Source: Methanothrix sp. | GTDB lineage: Archaea > Halobacteriota > Methanosarcinia > Methanotrichales > Methanotrichaceae | Reading direction: 5' to 3' | Length of the DNA: 5,017 nt | Assembly: GCA_023229165.1 (NCBI GenBank) | Contig: JALNZQ010000203.1 | Location: forward strand, 1 to 5,017 | Shown: in pieces, positions 1 through 5,017 of the stretch | How positions within the stretch are numbered: the stretch's first letter is position 1 | Layout of the letters: every line of letters begins with the position of its first letter | Translations under genes and position numbers: made by a program | Notes under the pieces: model-generated | Database searches by the model: none | Told to the model about the DNA's origin: nothing | Seen by the model: the letters and a program-made list of their open reading frames with translations, nothing else

Positions 1-949
1 CGGTCGCGGCGGCCTGAGTAGCAATATTTTTGGTCATCGTCTCATTGCCATCCGGGACAACTGGAACTGCTTCTTTGGAGGCGATTAGACCCAGGGAGAA
101 AGACTGGGCCTTCTTCGCCTCGACAGGAAGCTCGATATTTACGCATTCATTGAACCCCTCGAAGAGCATGGAGACCTCAGAATTTATTCTCATTTCCTGG
201 TCCCCGGATTCGTTAGCCTGCAGGCCTAAAGACTGCGGGGTAACGGTGAACGTTTCCACTACGTCCGTCTTCTTGAGAAGGTGAGTATCTTTCGTGATCC
301 AATAGTGAACGTCCAGGGGGGCCATATTGCGGAAGAGTTCGGTGAAGTTCATGCTCTGCATAGGCACAAGGGATGTCACATCTCCAGAGAGCTGATCTGC
401 CATCGTGCCCATATCCATCTCTGCCCGGACCTTGTAGCAGTCCACTCCCCCCACCATCTCCGAGCCAATCAGAGAGAGACGAGACTTTTTGAACATTTCA
501 AGCTGCTGAGTCATTGTGTTCTGCGCTGACCAGGCATCAGCCACGCCGGGCATCTTCATGGCCGTCCAGTTTCCATCCACTTTGAGGTAAAGAGTGTCGT
601 TGATAAGATACTCCTCCAGCGCAATGGCGCTGGTGTTGTCCTCATCGTCCTTTGCATATGTGAGGGCGGCCATGGAAAGCTTTAGTGAGCGATCGGTCAT
701 GTTGGCCATGCCGTAGCCGAGTGAGCGAGTGTAGATCTTTTGAGCATCGCCCGAGGAGAGGTTGACCAGATCTACCTTCTGCTCCATCTCCATGGAAAAG
801 CGGTAGGATTCGAGCCTGGCAGAGGAGTCGACCACCAGAGATTGCAGGGCAGAAGTCATCAATTCATCGAAAGAGGTATTGTTTGCCTGGCCGAGCGCTC
901 CAGAGCTGGTGAGCAGCAGGACCAGCGCCAAAAGTATAAGATATCTCAT
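1..949 (-). CDS. Secreted, sequon-rich LolA/LppX-like (DUF6612-like) protein, 3' end beyond window
   Basis: An open frame runs on the minus strand from ATG at 949-947 to the left edge without a stop: 316 codons plus one base, so the C-terminus is missing. Residues 1-22 form a signal peptide with a short basic start (MRY), a leucine-rich core and an ALGQA end. There is no lipobox cysteine, so export as a soluble or surface-attached protein is likely. The mature part has features I associate with LolA/LppX-like and DUF6612-like proteins: LESYRFSMEMEQ (46-57), LYLKVDGNWTAMKMPG (120-135), GGVDCYKV (167-174) and WITKDTHLLKK (217-227). That family link is from memory and moderate only; these proteins are thought to have a curved beta-sheet that holds hydrophobic ligands. 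Ten N-X-S/T sequons (N23, N24, N63, N83, N105, N117, N127, N201, N246, N302) suggest archaeal surface glycosylation. Two mature cysteines, C171 and C269, could pair. The ligand and role are unknown. The gene is divergent from the histidine kinase. Confidence 0.85.
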   Translation of the reverse strand, partial: MRYLILLALVLLLTSSGALGQANNTSFDELMTSALQSLVVDSSARLESYRFSMEMEQKVDLVNLSSGDAQKIYTRSLGYGMANMTDRSLKLSMAALTYAKDDEDNTSAIALEEYLINDTLYLKVDGNWTAMKMPGVADAWSAQNTMTQQLEMFKKSRLSLIGSEMVGGVDCYKVRAEMDMGTMADQLSGDVTSLVPMQSMNFTELFRNMAPLDVHYWITKDTHLLKKTDVVETFTVTPQSLGLQANESGDQEMRINSEVSMLFEGFNECVNIELPVEAKKAQSFSLGLIASKEAVPVVPDGNETMTKNIATQAAAT

Positions 950-974
950 GGCCAGACATATGGGGGAATGGTGG

Positions 975-986
975 TAAATATTTTTT
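975..986 (-). promoter_or_regulatory. TATA-like box for the secreted-protein gene
   Basis: Read on the minus strand, an A-rich run leads into AAATATTTA, preceded by CGAAGC, which could serve as a BRE. Its centre lies about 30 bases from the ATG at 949. The usual archaeal spacing of about 25 bases would put transcription start only a few bases before the ATG. No purine-rich Shine-Dalgarno sequence is visible there (the upstream bases read ATTCCCCCATATGTCTGGCC), which fits a leaderless or nearly leaderless message. This is inferred from sequence only. Confidence 0.4.
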
Positions 987-1070
987 GCTTCGTTTCAGAA
1001 AATAGCCTCAGTTTTGCGTCAAATGTCCTGGGAAATAACGAATAAGATACTGATCGAGAAATCCATCAGA

Positions 1071-1083
1071 TTAAAGTATATCA
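1071..1083 (+). promoter_or_regulatory. TATA-like box for the hybrid kinase gene
   Basis: The stretch TTAAAGTATATCA resembles an archaeal BRE/TATA element. With normal spacing, transcription would start near 1103-1108, giving a leader of about 25 bases before the ATG at 1132. It sits in the AT-rich part of the divergent region, directly after a short inverted repeat (CTGAT at 1050-1054, ATCAG at 1065-1069). Confidence 0.4.
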
Positions 1084-1116
1084 TAGTCTATTAGTTGTCC
1101 AATATGATCTGAAAAT

Positions 1117-1123
1117 GGTAGGA
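1117..1123 (+). promoter_or_regulatory. Possible ribosome binding site of the kinase gene
   Basis: GGTAGGA lies eight bases before the ATG at 1132 and is the only purine-rich Shine-Dalgarno-like stretch at a workable distance. An in-frame TGA at 1105-1107 bounds the frame upstream, and 1132 is the first in-frame start after it, which supports the chosen start. The ATG at 1115 is out of frame. The match to the anti-Shine-Dalgarno sequence is imperfect. Confidence 0.4.
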
Positions 1124-1131
1124 AGATCCAA

Positions 1132-3957
1132 ATGGAAAACGATTGGAGGCGAGCCAAGGAGATTTCCCGATCCATCTATGAGAGTGCGGTATTAGGAATC
1201 TATCAGACATCTGCGGCAGGACGCTATGCGATGGTCAACCCTGCTCTTGCTCGCATATTAGGATACAATTCTCCGGAGGATATGATAAATACCATTACAG
1301 ACATCGATAGGCAGGTTTTTGTCGATCCCTTCCGGCAACGGGAGTTTCATCGCCTCCTGGAAGAAACGGCCAGTGTGAAGAACTTCGAGGCAGAGCTATT
1401 TCGCAAAGACGGGAGCACAGTCTGGGTTTCCATCCAGGCCAGTGCCATAAATGACCCGAATAATATGGCTTCATCCTACCAGGGATTTCTGATAGATATC
1501 ACAGAACACAAAATCGTGGAAGAGTCACTGAAAAGGTCGGAAGAAAAATATCGAACCCTTGTAGAGAACCTCAACGATGTTATCTTTACCCTGGACAACG
1601 CAGGTCTCATCATTTACGTAAGTCCTGTAGTGGAACAATTGCTGGGATACAAGCCTAAAGAAGTAATTGGAGAGAACTTTGCGGGATTCATTCATCCCGA
1701 GGACCTGCCCGGCCTGAAAGGCAGTTTCTACAAAACGATGCAAGGCAAGCTTGAGACTTACGAATTCCGCATACGGGACAACCGCAATCAATACAGACAT
1801 GTAAGAACCTCCAGTCGGCTTGAGATCGACGAACATGGTCGGGCATTGGGAATAACCGGGCTCTTGTCCGACATCACCAAGCAAAAGCAAAAGGATGATG
1901 CCGAGCAGGAATCGGAAAGCAAGCTGGCAGCGATTATTGAGTTTCTTCCCGATGCAACCTTTGTCATCGATCTGCAAGGAAAGGTAATCGCCTGGAACAG
2001 GGCCATGGAGGAGATGACCGGGGTCAACAAGAAGGATATGATCGGGCAAGGAGATCATGCTTATGCAGTCCCGTTCTATGGTGAAAGACGGCGGCAGTTA
2101 CTGGATCTATTAGATAAGGACGATAAAGAAATTGCATCCAACTATCAATATGTGCAACGAAAAGGGAACACCATCTACGCAGAAGTATTTACCCCGGCAT
2201 TGTTCGGTGGCAAAGGGGCACATGTATGGGCAAAGGGAGCACCGATCTTCGATGCCAAAGGAAAGCGCCTGGGTGCCATAGAATCCATTCGCGACATCAC
2301 CGAGAACAAGAGAGCAAAAGAAGAGCTGCAAGAATCCAAGGACTACCTGGACAAGATAATCAATTCCATAGGCGATCCCATATTCGTCAAGAATCGGCAT
2401 CATCAATTTGTTTTGGTGAACAACGCTCTGTGTGCATTAGCGGGCCGCAGCTGTGAGGAGCTCATAGGAAAGATGGACTACGACTTCTTCCCGGCGGAGC
2501 AAGTTTCCGTTTTCTTGGAGAAGGACGAGCTGGTCTTTGAGACGGGAAAAGAGAACGTGAATGAGGAGACAATTACTGATTCTCAGGGGATCGATCGCAC
2601 CATAATAACCAAGAAGACATTGTATACGGACATTTCCGGGAACAAGTTTATTGTGGGAATCATCCGGGACATAACCGAGCGCAAGTGGGCGGAGGAGGAG
2701 CTGCAAAAGACAAATCGGCAATTAGAGCAGTCAATTGCCAAGGCCAATGAATTGACGACACTTGCCAGAAAGGCCAACGCCGCCAAAAGCGAATTTTTGG
2801 CCAACATGAGCCATGAGGTCCGCACGCCCTTGAACGGCGTCATAGGCATGACCGAATTGCTCTTGGACACGGATTTGAATAGCGAACAACAGGAATATGC
2901 CCAAACCATCCATAGCAGCGGCGAAGCGCTGCTGGCACTCGTCAACGATATCCTGGATTTCTCCAAGATTGAGGCCCGCAAGCTGGTGATGGAGATGCGA
3001 GACTTCGACCTGGCCAACGTGCTGAAGTATACAACCGATCTCCTGGCCAGGAGCGCCCAGGAAAAAGGGTTGGAGCTAGAATGCCAGGTGGAACCGGCCG
3101 TGCCTATGCAGCTGCGAGGCGATGCAGGGAGGCTGCGTCAGATTCTGGCCAATCTGGGAGGCAACGCCGTGAAGTTCACAATCCGGGGCAAGATCGTGAT
3201 TCGGGTGAGCGTGGAGTGTGTGGAGGAGAGATATGTCACGCTTCGCTTTTCGGTCAGCGATACCGGCATCGGCATTCCGGCCAACCGATTAAAGGCTCTG
3301 TTCACTCCCTTCACGCAAGCAGACGGCTCCACCACACGCAAATACGGCGGAACGGGCCTGGGTCTTGCCATCTCCAAACAACTGGCCCAGATGATGAACG
3401 GCAAGATTGGAGCAAAGAGCATTGAGGGAGTCGGATCGACATTCTGGTTCACGGCCAGGTTCGAGAAGATGGCACACCGTGCAGAATCGATTGCCAGCCT
3501 GGGCCAAACCATGCCCACGGCAGCCGGCCCGGCCCTCGACCTGCCTGGTAAGGTCCGCATCCTGTTGGCGGAGGACAACCCCGTAAACCAGAAAGTCGCC
3601 CTGGCCATGCTAAAAAGGCTGGGCTTCCGGACGGATGTGGTGGCCAACGGGCGAGAAGCGGTCAAGGCGATGCAGACCGTTGCCTACGATCTGGTGCTGA
3701 TGGACTGCCAGATGCCCGAGATGGACGGTTTCGAGGCCACTCGAGCCGTCCGCCAAAAAGAGTCCCCTGCTCTTAATCCGAGCATTCCCATCATCGCCAT
3801 GACCGCTTCCGCCATGCAGGCCGATCGGGAGAGATGTCTCCAGGCGGGTATGAGCGATTTCATCGCCAAGCCGGTCCAGCCGAGAGAGCTGGCCGAGATG
3901 CTGGCCAGATGGCTGGCCATATCCAGGCACGATCCTGGTGAAGGCAAAGCGAGATAG
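1132..3957 (+). CDS. Soluble hybrid sensor histidine kinase: PAS x4, HisKA, HATPase, receiver
   Basis: This is a complete 941-residue protein (ATG to TAG) with no membrane segment or signal peptide, so it should sense a cytoplasmic or membrane-diffusible signal. Four PAS domains lie at about 12-127, 140-250, 262-391 and 402-518. Each ends in a PAC-type D-I-T motif (D122, D247, D388, D513). A coiled-coil linker (about 518-552) leads to HisKA with the phosphoacceptor His561 in MSHEVRTPLNG. The ATPase has N-box N678 (GNAVKFT), G1 DTGIGIP (710-716), an F-box (FTPFTQAD, 724-731) and G2 GGTGLGL (739-745), so all catalytic boxes are intact. After a linker, the C-terminal receiver (about 808-930) has acidic E814/D815, phosphoacceptor D858, T891 and K913, so it also looks active. 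No HPt or DNA-binding output domain is present, so phosphate must pass to a protein encoded elsewhere, or the receiver regulates the kinase. PAS ligands cannot be read from sequence. The 5' PAS-coding part is AT-richer than the 3' kinase/receiver part. No cognate regulator is adjacent. FilI was considered and rejected. Confidence 0.96.
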   Translation: MENDWRRAKEISRSIYESAVLGIYQTSAAGRYAMVNPALARILGYNSPEDMINTITDIDRQVFVDPFRQREFHRLLEETASVKNFEAELFRKDGSTVWVSIQASAINDPNNMASSYQGFLIDITEHKIVEESLKRSEEKYRTLVENLNDVIFTLDNAGLIIYVSPVVEQLLGYKPKEVIGENFAGFIHPEDLPGLKGSFYKTMQGKLETYEFRIRDNRNQYRHVRTSSRLEIDEHGRALGITGLLSDITKQKQKDDAEQESESKLAAIIEFLPDATFVIDLQGKVIAWNRAMEEMTGVNKKDMIGQGDHAYAVPFYGERRRQLLDLLDKDDKEIASNYQYVQRKGNTIYAEVFTPALFGGKGAHVWAKGAPIFDAKGKRLGAIESIRDITENKRAKEELQESKDYLDKIINSIGDPIFVKNRHHQFVLVNNALCALAGRSCEELIGKMDYDFFPAEQVSVFLEKDELVFETGKENVNEETITDSQGIDRTIITKKTLYTDISGNKFIVGIIRDITERKWAEEELQKTNRQLEQSIAKANELTTLARKANAAKSEFLANMSHEVRTPLNGVIGMTELLLDTDLNSEQQEYAQTIHSSGEALLALVNDILDFSKIEARKLVMEMRDFDLANVLKYTTDLLARSAQEKGLELECQVEPAVPMQLRGDAGRLRQILANLGGNAVKFTIRGKIVIRVSVECVEERYVTLRFSVSDTGIGIPANRLKALFTPFTQADGSTTRKYGGTGLGLAISKQLAQMMNGKIGAKSIEGVGSTFWFTARFEKMAHRAESIASLGQTMPTAAGPALDLPGKVRILLAEDNPVNQKVALAMLKRLGFRTDVVANGREAVKAMQTVAYDLVLMDCQMPEMDGFEATRAVRQKESPALNPSIPIIAMTASAMQADRERCLQAGMSDFIAKPVQPRELAEMLARWLAISRHDPGEGKAR

Positions 3958-4108
3958 CCGGTATATGCGTCATCGGTTAAGCGGAAAATCAATACGGGTC
4001 TGGCAAGAATTGTCCTTCTCTTATCGAAACTTCGCGTCTTCGACCTCAAGCACAAAATTGATTGAATTATGGAGATGATGATTATACCAGGGGTTTACGA
4101 AATTATAT

Positions 4109-4237
4109 CGCAGAGTCGCAGAGCGCGCGGAGGACGAACGAACGGAGACGACTATTACTCAGAAGCAAATATGTTATTCTTTTCAAGTGCTGGTAATAAA
4201 GTAGATTTCGCGTCTCTGCGAACTCTGCGTCTCTGCG
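4109..4237. repeat. Inverted-repeat element built of CGCAGAG heptamers
   Basis: The left arm (4109-4132) holds CGCAGAG at 4109 and 4117 and a one-mismatch copy, CGCGGAG, at 4126. The right arm (4214-4237) holds the reverse complement CTCTGCG at 4214, 4223 and 4231. Counted inward from each outer end, the spacing is 8 then 9 bases in both arms, so the two 24-base arms pair at 20 of 24 positions around an 81-base centre. Intergenic runs of the CGCAGAGACGCAGAG type are, from memory, scattered in many bacterial and archaeal genomes. The element could be a non-autonomous mobile repeat, a structured RNA, or a two-way terminator between the convergent genes. No transposase or clear target-site duplication is visible. 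Confidence 0.7.
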
Positions 4238-4250
4238 GTTAATAATATTG

Positions 4251-4270
4251 GCAATTATAAAATGAAAATG
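4251..4270 (-). terminator. Possible T-rich terminator of the channel-like gene
   Basis: On the minus strand, CATTTTCATTTTATAATTGC lies about 22-42 bases after the TAA stop at 4295-4293. Two TTTT runs without a strong hairpin are typical of archaeal U-tract termination. The palindrome GCCGCGGC at 4284-4291 lies just before it but forms no convincing stem with a loop. The call rests on composition and position only. Confidence 0.35.
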
Positions 4271-4292
4271 GACAGATGGCTCTGCCGCGGCT

Positions 4293-4973
4293 TTAAGCTA
4301 TTTTGCCCAGAGATGTAAGGAACAGCACGAAGAATACCCATCCCAGCAGCCTGAGAATCACGACCACGTATCTCGATCTGCCTAGAGGACTGAATTCCTC
4401 GGGAACGGAGGAGATGATGGCGCTGGCGCCAGAGGTAAAATAGGTGGCACTGAGCAGGAGGGCCTCCCAGATGGAGACTTCGTTTACGCGCTGCGGGCTA
4501 TCTTTGCCACGAATGGCGCGCCGTCTATTTCCGGATGGCTCCGAGCCTTTTGATCTGCTGATGCTCTTGGTGGCGAAGAAGAATGCACCACCCAGCAGGA
4601 TGAAGAGAACCGACCATCCCAGGGGCCTCACCGGGCGCAGGCCGTAGCCATTGGTTGCCCAGGCCAGGAGGTCGAAGAACCAGCTATCGACTTTGCCCTG
4701 GGAGAGAAGCTCCCACATATGTTTGTAGCGATAAGAGTAGTAGCATTCGCTGGCGTCGTCGGTGAAGCCCTGCTTTTTGAAGTTCTCTATCAAGAGGTAG
4801 TAGGCGGTGTCATCATAAGACAGGTCATGGATACTCGACCAGCGGATGTTGAGCTTGTCGTACTTGGTGCGGTAGAGTGAGAGGTTGCCGTTGATTTGAG
4901 CGTCGTCGAAGAAGACATCTTTGGAGAACTGGCCATTATTGAAGGATAAGTCAAGGAATTCGGCAACCCTCAA
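4293..4973 (-). CDS. Pentapeptide-repeat protein with C-terminal two-helix channel-like domain, 5' part disrupted or beyond window
   Basis: The frame ends at TAA (4295-4293). The first nominal start is TTG at 4973, but this is probably not the true start because the frame stays open to the right edge and the repeats begin inside it. Numbering from that TTG, residues 8-45 are pentapeptide-type repeats (FSKDVFFDDAQINGNLSL, then a KYDKLNIRW cap). Residues 50-88 are a conserved-looking helical segment (YDDTAYYLLIENFKKQGF, ECYYSYR). Residues 104-114 (AWATNGYGLRP) lead into membrane helix 1 (about 116-135), a long basic loop (136-163), a re-entrant-like segment (168-188) and helix 2 (about 202-222). 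This order resembles archaeal and bacterial pentapeptide proteins fused to an Ion_trans_2-type pore, but the filter position reads TSGASA instead of a GYGD-like motif, so potassium conduction is doubtful. Pentapeptide repeats usually form a right-handed beta-helix; the partner here is unknown. The gene converges on the kinase. An apparent frameshift near 4951-4975 separates this frame from upstream repeats. Confidence 0.75.
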   Translation of the reverse strand: MRVAEFLDLSFNNGQFSKDVFFDDAQINGNLSLYRTKYDKLNIRWSSIHDLSYDDTAYYLLIENFKKQGFTDDASECYYSYRYKHMWELLSQGKVDSWFFDLLAWATNGYGLRPVRPLGWSVLFILLGGAFFFATKSISRSKGSEPSGNRRRAIRGKDSPQRVNEVSIWEALLLSATYFTSGASAIISSVPEEFSPLGRSRYVVVILRLLGWVFFVLFLTSLGKIA

Positions 4974-5017
4974 AATGCACTTCTTGGTTGAACTGCGCTT
5001 GCCAGAAGTCGGCGGTC
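4951..5017 (-). pseudogene. Upstream pentapeptide-repeat segment in a different frame from the channel-like CDS
   Basis: In the frame starting at 5016 (minus strand) 21 codons can be read before TGA at 4953-4951. They include ADFWQAQF, EVHFEG and CRI, with aromatic or aliphatic residues at pentapeptide spacing. The frame used by the downstream gene gives an unpatterned, Lys/Ser/Thr-rich stretch over the same bases. Two bases missing (or one extra) near 4953-4958 would join them. With two bases restored, the repeat keeps a 22-residue period (F, V at +4, F at +6, I at +11, next F at +22) that matches the following unit. This points to one gene broken by an indel, either a real pseudogene or a sequencing error. 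Confidence 0.6.

Larger units (their letters stand above)
3958..4292. other. Gene-free region between convergent genes
   Basis: These 335 bases separate the kinase stop from the stop of the minus-strand channel-like gene. I find no credible coding frame, since the minus-strand open frame at 3684-4055 is mostly antisense to the kinase. The content is an AT-rich, unremarkable first part, the CGCAGAG inverted-repeat element near 4109-4237, and a T-rich tract on the minus strand near 4251-4270. A pyrimidine-rich patch near 4010-4022 could help end the kinase transcript but is weak. Confidence 0.7.

Noticed and set aside
30..529. Two plus-strand open frames (30-284 and 281-529)
   Set aside because: They lie wholly antisense to the secreted-protein gene, whose minus-strand frame has a signal peptide, repeated sequons and an uninterrupted 316 codons. 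Their translations show no recognisable domain.
740..1045. Plus-strand open frame of 101 codons crossing the left gene start and the promoter region
   Set aside because: Most of it is antisense to the secreted-protein gene and the rest crosses the promoter region. The translation has no coherent domain pattern.
1525..2058. Minus-strand 177-codon open frame inside the kinase
   Set aside because: It is antisense to PAS2 and PAS3, which have clear domain motifs on the plus strand. No independent start signals or recognisable family were seen.
1132..3957. Identification of the kinase as FilI, the Methanothrix histidine kinase linked to carboxylated acyl-homoserine lactone
   Set aside because: As I recall, FilI has an extracellular sensor with membrane segments. 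This protein is soluble and has four PAS domains and a receiver.
4009..4023. Pyrimidine-rich patch as terminator of the kinase gene
   Set aside because: The run is a mixed C/T tract without a clear oligo-T stretch or hairpin, so I did not list it as a feature.
3138..4055. Minus-strand open frames antisense to the HATPase and receiver (3138-3665, 3684-4055)
   Set aside because: The plus-strand frame carries every catalytic box of a histidine kinase and receiver. The minus-strand translations are low-information shadows of it.
4109..4237. CRISPR-like short repeats
   Set aside because: The repeated units are seven bases long, spaced by one or two bases, and inverted between the two arms. There are no spacers of 30-40 bases and no cas genes.
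4444..4647. Plus-strand 67-codon open frame in the right-hand gene
   Set aside because: It is antisense to the membrane-domain part of the channel-like gene and shows no domain or start signal.

Overview
The window most resembles a methanogenic archaeon of the Methanothrix (Methanosaeta) type. This is inference from gene style, not from a marker gene. The clues are a secreted protein rich in N-glycosylation sequons with no lipobox, AT-rich TATA-like boxes at archaeal spacing in the divergent promoter region, a cytoplasmic multi-PAS hybrid kinase of the kind common in Methanosarcinales, and a pentapeptide-repeat protein fused to a two-helix channel-like domain. A bacterial host is not excluded.

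Layout. Positions 1-949 (minus strand) hold the N-terminal 316 codons of a secreted protein that runs off the left edge. Positions 950-1131 are a divergent promoter region serving that gene and the plus-strand gene. Positions 1132-3957 (plus) encode a complete 941-residue soluble hybrid histidine kinase with four PAS domains, HisKA, HATPase and a receiver. Positions 3958-4292 are a gene-free region between convergent genes. It contains an inverted-repeat element built on the heptamer CGCAGAG (about 4109-4237) and a T-rich possible terminator for the right-hand gene. Positions 4293-5017 (minus) carry the C-terminal part of a pentapeptide-repeat/channel-like membrane protein. Its reading frame appears to be broken near 4951-4975, and the gene continues past the right edge.

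How the genes relate. The secreted protein and the kinase are divergently transcribed from one 182-base region, so they could be co-regulated, but nothing shows a shared pathway. The kinase has no adjacent response regulator or HPt gene, so its partners must lie elsewhere. The right-hand gene is convergent with the kinase and separated from it by the repeat element.

I see no CRISPR array, transposase, tRNA or rRNA, and no convincing new multi-gene system. The points most worth a second look are the frameshift in the pentapeptide gene, the degenerate pore of its channel-like domain, and the CGCAGAG inverted-repeat element.
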